From assembly GCA_002315765.1 (NCBI GenBank), contig DCIE01000047.1, forward strand, positions 1-40,639: a DNA stretch of 40,639 nt, written 5' to 3'. How positions within the stretch are numbered: the first letter of the stretch is position 1; every line of letters starts with the position of its first letter. Below the pieces are notes generated by a model, which saw only the letters and a program-made list of their open reading frames with translations, was not told where the DNA came from and ran no database searches. The DNA comes from Ruminococcaceae bacterium UBA1734 (GTDB lineage: Bacteria; Bacillota; Clostridia; Oscillospirales; Acutalibacteraceae). Shown piece by piece: positions 33,952 to 40,639 of this stretch. The position numbers and the translations under genes were made by a program.

Positions 33952-36615
33952 TTATTTTTGATAAATGCGAATATAATCGACCACGGTAGTCTCCTGTAAG
34001 AGAGCATCCGTAACTGCTGTATCGCTGCGGCCGGTCGAAAGAGAGAGAATCAAATACATCGGGTCTCCGCTCTTAAATTCGTCATATACATCACCGGTCA
34101 AAGATACAGTGTGTGTCTTGACACCGTCTATATACCAAGTAATCTCGCTTGTTGTCCATTCAAGTCCATAGGTGTGGTATCCCGACGCATTTGTCTGCGA
34201 ATTGCTTAATTCAAAGTCCTTATGTCCTGTTTCGTCTAAATATGATGGATACTGTCCATCTGTATTCCACCATAAATGCATATTTCCGTTTAGGTTTTGT
34301 GTGCCGAGTGTCTCATAAATATCAATTTCGCCTGCAACAGGATTACGGTTAGCCGATGTTGCCCAGAAGGAATTCCAAAGATTTGTTCCTTGCGCAAGCT
34401 TTGCCCGCATTTCAATATAACCGCAACTCAAATCATTTTTGTTAGCCATACGGATTTCAGAACCGTAATACTTAACTGTATCTCCGGATGTGTCTTTTTT
34501 CATTTTTAATTCCAAAACGCCGTTTTCAACAGTTACCAAATCAGTATTGTATCCCATATATACCTCATGACCGTCCTTAAATGTAAGCCCGGCTTTATGA
34601 GGTACAGATGTCCAATTGTTTACATCCAATTCAGTTCCGTTAAAGTTATCGATAAATACCGGATAATATTCGGAAGATAATGCAGTTAACGGCTGAAAAT
34701 AATCATATGGATTTGCAATTTTTTTCTTTAAGCCAACGAGGTCACGAAGATCAATTATTACATCTTCGTTACAGTCACACCCGTAAATATTGTATTCATC
34801 GGACATTGCTGTTCCTAACAGATACTTACACACCAAAACTAAATCCAAGCTATTTATAGATTTATCTGCATTGGCGTCACCGTTTAAAACAATCGCATAC
34901 TGAGTAGCAGAACTTACAGCACTTGTGACAGATGTTTCTGTTTCGATGACACGCTGTTCAAAGGAATATTCTGTATTAACAAATAATCCCGTAAATACAT
35001 TGCTGCTCTGCCATGCTCCGCCGTTTATGCGGTATTCATTACCTGCAACAGCTTCCAAAGTAACGCTGTTTTGAGTTTGTGATGAGATAACGGGCGCTGA
35101 CGGTGTTGTCGGTACACTCATTTCGGTAACTCTGATATAATCAATCGACAAAGTACCTGCGTATGCCGGTTGAGCAAAGAAACCTAAATAATTATATCCG
35201 CTTTCCGGAATATTTGCCGTGAAAATAAACTTGCCGGTTCTCGTCTTGCTGTCAATCCATAGTCCTGCATCCACATCATATATCTTATGGCTTGCGTTAG
35301 TGTTTTTAACAACTGTCCAATCATCAACATTTTGTGCATAGAAAAATGACAGTTTAGGTAAATTTGTTTCTCCGCCACTCAACCTTGTCATACTATAGCT
35401 ATACTCAATTTTATAATTCTTGCCGTTCTCAAATGTGTACGGAAATCTTGCTCGCACAACTGCAGAATAACTACCCGTAAGTGAATGTTCCCATACAAAC
35501 TTACCGTTTTCAATAGATGCAGTCGTCCCGCTTTGTGCAAAGGCATAATCCAACTCTGCGCTTGAGTTAAACTCGAACTTTCCGTTTAATTCTACAATTC
35601 TAATATAATCAATTGAAAGTGTTCCTGCATGAGACGGTTGAGCAAAAATTCCCATATAATTATAACCGTTTTGCGGAATATTTGCGGTAAAGGTATATGA
35701 ACCTGTTCTTGTTGCTCCACTGCCAATCCACTGTTGGTAATCGATATTACAAATTTTGTGGGTGGCATCGCTGTTTTTAACTACTTCCCAAGTGTCAACA
35801 TTTTGTGCGTAGAATAATGCTAATTGAGGGTAGCTTTGGTTACCGGTTGCATGCGTCATGCTATAACTATACTCAATTTTATATTTCTTGCCGTTCTCAA
35901 AAGTGTACGGCAATCTTGCTCTCAAAGCCGTATATGACCCACTCTGTTCCCAAACAAATTTTCCGTTTGTAACAGATGTTGTTCCGGACGAAACAAAGGC
36001 ATAATCCAAATCGGCAGTTGAATTAAATTCAAACTGACCATTTAATTCGATGATTCGGATATAATCTATTGACAATGTTCCTGCATATGTCGGCTGGGCA
36101 AAAATTCCCATATAATTATAACCGTTTTTTGGGATATTTGCGGTGAAGGTATATGTGCCGGTTCTCGCCGCACTACCTACCCACAGTCCTGCATCTATGC
36201 CATATATCTTGTGGGTTGCATCGTCGTTTTTAACTACTTGCCATGTATCGACATTTTGTGCATAGAAGAATGCTAACTGCGGAAAGTTTGTATCACCCCC
36301 GCTTGCCCTTGACATACTGTAACTATACTCAATTTTATATTTCTTGCCGTTTTCAAAAGTATAGTCCAATCTCGCTCTCATAGCAGCATACGAATTGCTT
36401 TGTTCCCATACAAGTTTGCCGTTTGTGACAGCAACCGTTCCGGCGCTTACATCAGCGTAAGCCAAATCGTCACTTGAATTAAACTCGAACTGACCCGCGG
36501 TACTTTGAGAAGAATCAGCCGCGAACACCATAGGACAACTACATAACGCAATCGTCATCACCATAGTTATCGCTAATGCGATAGATACCCACTTTCTTTT
36601 GATAATTTTTTTCAT
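33952..36615 (-). CDS. Secreted dockerin-bearing GH16 beta-glucanase with three tandem binding modules
   Basis: 887 residues. A signal peptide ends near VFAADS (about residue 33). Three near-identical jelly-roll modules follow (42-191, 194-342, 346-498), then a short fibronectin-like domain (about 501-572). A type I dockerin (577-635) has two complete calcium loops (D580-N582-D584...D591 and D614-N616-D618...D625), and a C-terminal GH16 domain (650-887) has the active-site line EIDIYE (E763, D765, E768). AAGGAGG precedes ATG 36615. The dockerin implies docking to a cohesin scaffold, as in Ruminococcus cellulosomes; no cohesin gene is in the window. First gene of the surface operon, with the AraC-type promoter at 36790-36850. 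Confidence 0.92.
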   Translation of the reverse strand: MKKIIKRKWVSIALAITMVMTIALCSCPMVFAADSSQSTAGQFEFNSSDDLAYADVSAGTVAVTNGKLVWEQSNSYAAMRARLDYTFENGKKYKIEYSYSMSRASGGDTNFPQLAFFYAQNVDTWQVVKNDDATHKIYGIDAGLWVGSAARTGTYTFTANIPKNGYNYMGIFAQPTYAGTLSIDYIRIIELNGQFEFNSTADLDYAFVSSGTTSVTNGKFVWEQSGSYTALRARLPYTFENGKKYKIEYSYSMTHATGNQSYPQLALFYAQNVDTWEVVKNSDATHKICNIDYQQWIGSGATRTGSYTFTANIPQNGYNYMGIFAQPSHAGTLSIDYIRIVELNGKFEFNSSAELDYAFAQSGTTASIENGKFVWEHSLTGSYSAVVRARFPYTFENGKNYKIEYSYSMTRLSGGETNLPKLSFFYAQNVDDWTVVKNTNASHKIYDVDAGLWIDSKTRTGKFIFTANIPESGYNYLGFFAQPAYAGTLSIDYIRVTEMSVPTTPSAPVISSQTQNSVTLEAVAGNEYRINGGAWQSSNVFTGLFVNTEYSFEQRVIETETSVTSAVSSATQYAIVLNGDANADKSINSLDLVLVCKYLLGTAMSDEYNIYGCDCNEDVIIDLRDLVGLKKKIANPYDYFQPLTALSSEYYPVFIDNFNGTELDVNNWTSVPHKAGLTFKDGHEVYMGYNTDLVTVENGVLELKMKKDTSGDTVKYYGSEIRMANKNDLSCGYIEMRAKLAQGTNLWNSFWATSANRNPVAGEIDIYETLGTQNLNGNMHLWWNTDGQYPSYLDETGHKDFELSNSQTNASGYHTYGLEWTTSEITWYIDGVKTHTVSLTGDVYDEFKSGDPMYLILSLSTGRSDTAVTDALLQETTVVDYIRIYQK
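35116..36492 (-). repeat. Three tandem ~455-bp coding repeats
   Basis: The three binding modules of the dockerin-GH16 gene are also repeats at DNA level: about 36037-36492, 35581-36036 and 35116-35580. Shared strings include the code for FEFNSS/T, YTFENGKKYKIEYSYSM, FYAQNVD and GYNYMGIFAQP. Modules 1 and 2 look closest and module 3 more diverged. The high identity suggests recent duplication or ongoing homogenisation, and marks a site prone to recombination or assembly collapse. Confidence 0.9.
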
Positions 36616-36789
36616 TTTTGCTTCCTCCTTGTATAAATTGGTAATTATAAATGTCCTACCAAGGACAATGTGTCCAATATAAATTGTACTGCGAAAGAGC
36701 GAATCCCACTTATCGTAGGATGTTTAAGAATAACCAAGACAAAAAACATCAAATCTGCCAAGATATTAAGGCACCTTATTCTACTATTG
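36616..36789 (-). other. Leader of the surface operon with alternative short hairpins
   Basis: About 170 bases lie between the predicted -10 and ATG 36615. Near 36652-36675 the minus strand reads GGACA, CAT, TGTCC, TTGGTA, GGACA: the central TGTCC can pair with either neighbour, giving two mutually exclusive five-base-pair stems about 35 bases from the start codon. The stems are short, so a regulatory role is speculative. Nothing else in this leader stands out. Confidence 0.3.
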
Positions 36790-36850
36790 AGTATAACTTT
36801 TTTGATATACGCTTACAATAGACAAAAAAGGATTTTTATATGGACAAAAC
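36790..36850 (-). promoter_or_regulatory. Promoter and AraC-type operator of the surface operon
   Basis: Minus strand: -10 TATACT (36790-36795), 17-bp spacer, -35 TTGTAA (36813-36818). Half-sites on the plus strand are TAGACAAAA (36819-36827) and TGGACAAAA (36841-36849), again 22 bp apart and with the proximal one touching the -35, exactly as at 25557-25617. The -35 is poor, as expected for an activator-dependent promoter. The stretch 36851-37020 behind the GH38 gene holds only a weak long-range inverted repeat (TTACC near 36909 with GGTAA near 36977) and no gene. Confidence 0.72.
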
Positions 36851-37020
36851 TGTATCACAGTATTTTTTGATGTGATTTGGTTTTTATCAGAAGCAATCTA
36901 GCTATTTATTACCTTTTTTCAACATTGTTTTGGGCTATATCTTTATCAGATACGCATTTTGTCATTGAAAAAATATGGTAAAAAACTACAATAATATAGG
37001 TTTATACATTCGGTTTAACC

Positions 37021-40000
37021 CTAAATATCCGCTTTTTTAGTTTTAATCCTGATAGTTACTATCTCGAAATTTTTAACAAATATATTGACTTCGTTATCAT
37101 TTGAAATATCTAAATCTTGAATCACGTTTTCCATTAAATCGCACAATTGAGCTTTTAAAACAGTAACACCGAATTTCAACTTAACATTTGCCGAACGGTT
37201 ATATGCATCATAAAGGCGTATTATTATATCGTCATTATCCTCTGCACATTTAATTGTGTCAACGATTATATTCTCGTTATCTGTTGTTACAAAGCTGAAT
37301 TCGTTTGCTTTTTCTCCGTCCGAATTTGCCGCAACACTCAAACTTTCCAACGATTGATTAAACGAATATGCTTGCTGTACGGTTTTGCCTGTCCTGAAAT
37401 CACCATCATGCGGATAAATTGCATAACTGAATTCGTGATATCCCTGGTCGGCTTCTTCATTTGGATAAGTGCCGCATTTCAAAACCGTAAGTTTGAGAAC
37501 GTTTTCTTCCGTATTATAACCGTATTTACAGTCATTAAGCAAACTCACGCCGAAATCATACTCGGATAAATCAACCCATTTTTGTCCGCAAACCTCAAAC
37601 TTTGCCGCATCCCAATCGGTGTTTTTGTGAGTGGCTCGCTCAACATTTCCGAATTGAATATCATAATTTGCTTTGTTAGTATGAACATTTAACGGAAATG
37701 CTATCTTCATTATTTGTTTATGTTCGTGCCAGTCAATTTCATTTTTTACCTCAATTCGTTCTAATGAATCATACAGATAAATATACTGTGTCATCGTGGA
37801 ATCATGGTATTTATAGTCGATTTTGAAACCTTTTCTGCAACCTTCATCAACAATTGATACTGATGTTGCCCCGATTATCTTGCATTTTGTCGGATAGTAA
37901 TCTGCAAGCTCCCAATTATCATATTCCAGCGGCATATCCTCAAAAATTTGTATTTCATTACCTGCTTGATTGTATGCAAATACATCACGTTGACGGCGTT
38001 TATCGTATAGTTTACTTATTCTGCCGGTAGAATCGACAGTCAAAATATAATACTTATTCTCAACGGTGTTGTTTGCTATCGTTACTGCTGATTCTACCGC
38101 TTGCGGTTGCATAATTTTCCATCCATAAGCCGGAATCAATCCGCTCTCATACATCTTTCCGTTAACCGAAATCAAATCCGAGCGAGCAAAACCCAATGAG
38201 TTGTAAACAAACACTCCACTTTCACTTTTTATATGTTCAACCAATTTCCTAATCAAATCATCGAAAAGTTGATTGCCTTCTGTAAATAAAGTTTCGTACT
38301 GTTTCCAACTATCATCATATACCTGCTTGATTGAAGAACCCGGAATAATATCATGAAACTGATTAAGGAGAATTACATCCCACATGGCATAAATTTTCTC
38401 CTTAATTTTCGAATTTGTCAACACATCCGAATTCAAAACTAAAAGGCTTTCAAGTTTTTGCATCAACATTTCCGCTTTTCGATTATAACGCTTATTTTTC
38501 GCCATCGAGGTATAAGTTCCTCTATGAAATTCAAGATACAACTCACCAATCCATTTGGGGATACGACCGATTTCTTTACAGGATTTATTAAATTTTTCTT
38601 CCACATAAGAAATGTGTTCTTTCAATGTAGACATTTTTGTTTTCGGAATACCAGGAAGTCCATACGAAAGACGACGTTGTTGCTCCAACATATCCGCAGT
38701 AGGTCCGCCGCCACCGTCACCCCATCCGTAAACAAGGATTACCTCATCGTTATATTGCTTTTGTTGATAACGATTCCATGTACCTGCAACCATAGAGGGT
38801 GTAATCAAACCGACATAGGTTGTTTCATTTTGATATTCCCCGAATCTTTTAAAATCTTGCGCAGTGATAAAATCAGTCATGATTTCGCTTCCGTCAATTC
38901 CCTGCCAAATAAATGTATCGTACGGAAGGATATTTGTGTCATTCCAACTTATTTTAGATGTCACAAAATGCTTGATTCCGCTTTTTTTCATAATCTGAGG
39001 CATTGACGCATTATAGCCAAACACATCTGGAAGCCAAAGAATTTCAGATTCAACGTTAAATTCTTTTTTCAAATAACGTTTTCCATGCAGAATTTGGCGA
39101 ACAAGACTCTCTCCACTTGTAAGATTACAGTCGGCCTCTAACCACATTGCGCCTTCTAATTCCCATCTTCCTTCTTTTACCAATTGTTTAATTTTATCAT
39201 AAATTTCCGGCGCAACCTCTGAAAGATATTGAAACAACTGTGGCTGTGACATCATAAACTTATATTCCGGATAATATTTCATTAGTTCCAGAACCGTAGC
39301 AAAGCTTCTTTGAACTTTCTCCTTTGTTTGAGCCAAAGTCCAAAGCCATGCTACATCAATATGCGTATGACCGATACAGTTTACCGTGACCGGACTGTCA
39401 CCGCATATTTTTTCATAGTATTCTTCTTTTAAAAACCTTTTTGCATTATTAATCTTTTCGTAATATTCATCGGTATAAGGATAATTTAAATCAAGCATAT
39501 TGCAAGCTTGTTCTAAAACCTTTAATGTGACAGCATACTCTCGAGAATTTTCAATATACACGTCTCTGCACGCTTGGAACGGCACGTACAAATCATAATA
39601 TAATTGTTCGATAGTTTTATCTATATAAGCAAGCCACATTTTAAACTCACACGACGTATGTTCTGCGCCCATATAAAAATAAATGAATATTTCATATTCT
39701 CGGTTAGGTTCTAAATGTACGAATGTATGATTCGTATCTAAAGCTTGTACAATTTTTCCGTCAATAAAGACCATACTTTGCGGATTAATTGTATTACGTT
39801 CCCCTTCGTATCCGGTTGATGTTGCCAACACAATATCCTGGTGTTGTGTAACTGACGGTGTCATAAAATTCAATTTCAACCAATAGTGTCTGTCATTTCC
39901 AACGTATCGCAATCCATCTGAATACGGCTTCCAACCGTCCTTTGGAGGATTGTCATCAGTCTTATATCCCGATTCTGCATAATCAATTTTGCCGATAGAG

Positions 40001-40071
40001 CCGGCATATGTAAAGAATTGCGTTTGCAACATATTGCAAGTAACTAATATCTTTTTTAACAGTTTATTCAT
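37021..40071 (-). CDS. GH38 alpha-mannosidase
   Basis: 1016 residues from ATG 40071, which has AAAGGGA upstream; the frame opens to 40119 but lacks a site there. An N-terminal beta/helical region (1-225) leads to the zinc-dependent catalytic domain: GHTHIDVAWLW (234-244, zinc ligands H235 and D239) and WLPDVFGYNASMPQIM (346-361, nucleophile D349), then HDIIPGSSIKQVYDD typical of the central helical part and beta domains to the C-terminus. GH38 enzymes release alpha-linked mannose, retaining configuration. No signal peptide, so it works in the cytoplasm on imported oligosaccharides. It is a single-gene transcript with its own AraC-type promoter, which ties it to the rest of the locus. Confidence 0.95.
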   Translation of the reverse strand: MNKLLKKILVTCNMLQTQFFTYAGSIGKIDYAESGYKTDDNPPKDGWKPYSDGLRYVGNDRHYWLKLNFMTPSVTQHQDIVLATSTGYEGERNTINPQSMVFIDGKIVQALDTNHTFVHLEPNREYEIFIYFYMGAEHTSCEFKMWLAYIDKTIEQLYYDLYVPFQACRDVYIENSREYAVTLKVLEQACNMLDLNYPYTDEYYEKINNAKRFLKEEYYEKICGDSPVTVNCIGHTHIDVAWLWTLAQTKEKVQRSFATVLELMKYYPEYKFMMSQPQLFQYLSEVAPEIYDKIKQLVKEGRWELEGAMWLEADCNLTSGESLVRQILHGKRYLKKEFNVESEILWLPDVFGYNASMPQIMKKSGIKHFVTSKISWNDTNILPYDTFIWQGIDGSEIMTDFITAQDFKRFGEYQNETTYVGLITPSMVAGTWNRYQQKQYNDEVILVYGWGDGGGGPTADMLEQQRRLSYGLPGIPKTKMSTLKEHISYVEEKFNKSCKEIGRIPKWIGELYLEFHRGTYTSMAKNKRYNRKAEMLMQKLESLLVLNSDVLTNSKIKEKIYAMWDVILLNQFHDIIPGSSIKQVYDDSWKQYETLFTEGNQLFDDLIRKLVEHIKSESGVFVYNSLGFARSDLISVNGKMYESGLIPAYGWKIMQPQAVESAVTIANNTVENKYYILTVDSTGRISKLYDKRRQRDVFAYNQAGNEIQIFEDMPLEYDNWELADYYPTKCKIIGATSVSIVDEGCRKGFKIDYKYHDSTMTQYIYLYDSLERIEVKNEIDWHEHKQIMKIAFPLNVHTNKANYDIQFGNVERATHKNTDWDAAKFEVCGQKWVDLSEYDFGVSLLNDCKYGYNTEENVLKLTVLKCGTYPNEEADQGYHEFSYAIYPHDGDFRTGKTVQQAYSFNQSLESLSVAANSDGEKANEFSFVTTDNENIIVDTIKCAEDNDDIIIRLYDAYNRSANVKLKFGVTVLKAQLCDLMENVIQDLDISNDNEVNIFVKNFEIVTIRIKTKKADI

Positions 40072-40130
40072 TGTGTTATCCCTTTCCGTATATGCAATCA
40101 AACATAGCATAATAAACAATTATATCTTTT

Positions 40131-40190
40131 ATTTTATCCTATTTTATTTTCTTTTCATATAGATAAAAGCATAATCATTTATGGAAAATC
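40131..40190 (-). promoter_or_regulatory. Promoter and AraC-type operator of the GH38 gene
   Basis: Minus strand: -10 TAAAAT (40131-40136), 17-bp spacer, -35 position TATGAA (40154-40159). Half-sites on the plus strand are TAGATAAAA (40160-40168) and the weaker TGGAAAATC (40182-40190), 22 bp apart and in the same register as the other two promoters. The degenerate -35 and second half-site suggest a weaker or more activator-dependent promoter. This is the least certain of the three sites. Confidence 0.55.
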
Positions 40191-40233
40191 CTACACAGTA
40201 TATATAATATAAAGTCAAAATCAATATAAAACA

Positions 40234-40274
40234 CAAACGGAACGGTAGACCTATCAAATCTATCGTTCCGTTTG
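40234..40274 (-). terminator. Terminator hairpin after the right-edge gene
   Basis: CAAACGGAACG plus TAGA on one side pair with TCTA and CGTTCCGTTTG on the other, a 16-position stem with a single non-Watson-Crick position and a nine-base loop. On the minus strand it is followed by TGTTTTATATT. It lies about 60 bp past the stop of the rRNA methyltransferase-like gene and before the GH38 promoter, so it isolates the glycan locus. The plus side (CGTTTTG) could also serve as a weak terminator. Confidence 0.75.
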
Positions 40275-40336
40275 CGTTTTGCCATGTTCGATAATAAATA
40301 CTATAACATTAGATATACAAAATGTTTAGTGTTAAA

Positions 40337-40639
40337 CTATATCATCTTAAAGTTTTTAAGAGCGGCAATTATTGCGGCTCTTTTATCGTCGGGACATTTT
40401 GGCTGACGATAATCTTTATCATGCGGTTTATTAAAGTTTTCTCTTGTTTCCAAACCGCATTCATTTTTGATTTGAGAAATATTAAGGGATGAAACCTTAA
40501 GACCGAAATTTTTAAGAATATATTCTTTAATTTCAGGATATGTTGCTTTTGATTCCGCGGCGGTAATATCAAACTCATCAAGTTCTATTTTTAAGTCGAC
40601 CTGCATATCCGGTTTCCTGGACAAAAGTGCAACCGTCTC
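40337..40639 (-). CDS. RlmD-like 23S rRNA (uracil-5)-methyltransferase, C-terminal end (5' truncated by window)
   Basis: The frame is open to the window edge; the visible part begins ETVALLSRKPD, the closing motif of TrmA/RlmD-type uracil methyltransferases (family form 'HVETVVLLSR'). It continues with a clostridial C-terminal extension of about 90 residues (IKEYILKNFGLKVSSLNISQ, RQPKCPDDKRAAIIAALKNF). The extension looks like a small helical domain found after several methyltransferases in this group. Translation start lies outside the window, and the TTG at 40624 is internal. It is a housekeeping gene flanking the glycan locus and ends at the hairpin at 40234-40274. The catalytic cysteine and SAM motifs are not visible here. 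Confidence 0.7.
   Translation of the reverse strand, partial: ETVALLSRKPDMQVDLKIELDEFDITAAESKATYPEIKEYILKNFGLKVSSLNISQIKNECGLETRENFNKPHDKDYRQPKCPDDKRAAIIAALKNFKMI

Noticed and set aside
38458..39006. 182-residue plus-strand open frame opposite the GH38 gene
   Set aside because: Lies across the conserved catalytic domain of GH38 and has shadow-like composition.
1..40639. Phage, integrative element, CRISPR array or tRNA genes
   Set aside because: Reading both strands showed no integrase, transposase, repeat-spacer pattern or tRNA-like cloverleaf.

Overview
The window is AT-rich DNA (visibly well under 45% GC) with strong Shine-Dalgarno sites, lipoprotein and SPase-I leaders, a type I dockerin and MalF/MalG-type ABC permeases. 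This points to a low-GC, Gram-positive anaerobe, most likely a clostridial gut or rumen bacterium related to Ruminococcus. I see no rRNA, tRNA, CRISPR array, integrase or transposase. Partial genes sit at both edges: an AAA-type ATPase C-terminus on the left and the C-terminal tail of an RlmD-like rRNA methyltransferase on the right. Between them is one large glycan-utilisation locus, nearly all on the minus strand.

Layout, read along the minus strand from the right. (i) A GH38 alpha-mannosidase with its own promoter. (ii) A four-gene surface operon (36615 down to 26698): a secreted dockerin-GH16 enzyme with three tandem binding modules, a sugar-binding lipoprotein, a GH16 lipoprotein, and a 1294-residue membrane-anchored protein made of binding modules and InlB-type repeats. 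It ends at a bidirectional terminator shared with a convergent AraC-family regulator gene (plus strand, 25796-26647). (iii) A roughly 23 kb operon (25512 down to 1875): FAD oxidoreductase, a solute-binding protein with two extra beta domains, two MalF/MalG permease pairs, a beta-propeller/TPR/Yip1 membrane protein, a DUF5696 lipoprotein, a GH20-like protein, a DUF4091 protein, a leaderless GH16, an AGE-family epimerase, GH30, an SGNH esterase, an APH-type sugar kinase and a ROK kinase. It trails into the remains of a GH36 alpha-galactosidase.

How it may work together: surface GH16 enzymes and binding proteins cut and hold a beta-glucan-like polymer. The two ABC importers, which have no ATPase gene here and probably use a shared one, bring in oligosaccharides. 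Leaderless GH30, GH16, DUF4091, GH20-like, GH38 and SGNH enzymes finish depolymerisation, and epimerase plus kinases feed the sugars into metabolism. GH16 + GH30 + GH38 would fit fungal cell-wall material, but this is inference.

Two observations stand out. First, three minus-strand promoters share one layout: two TGGACAAAA-like half-sites 22 bp apart, abutting the -35 element, then 17 bp to the -10. This defines a probable regulon of the local AraC protein. Second, two copies of a ~95-nt element (1114-1205 and 4164-4259) fold into three hairpins, with compensatory base changes in one stem. The wobble pattern favours minus-strand RNA, so this is a candidate undescribed structured RNA.
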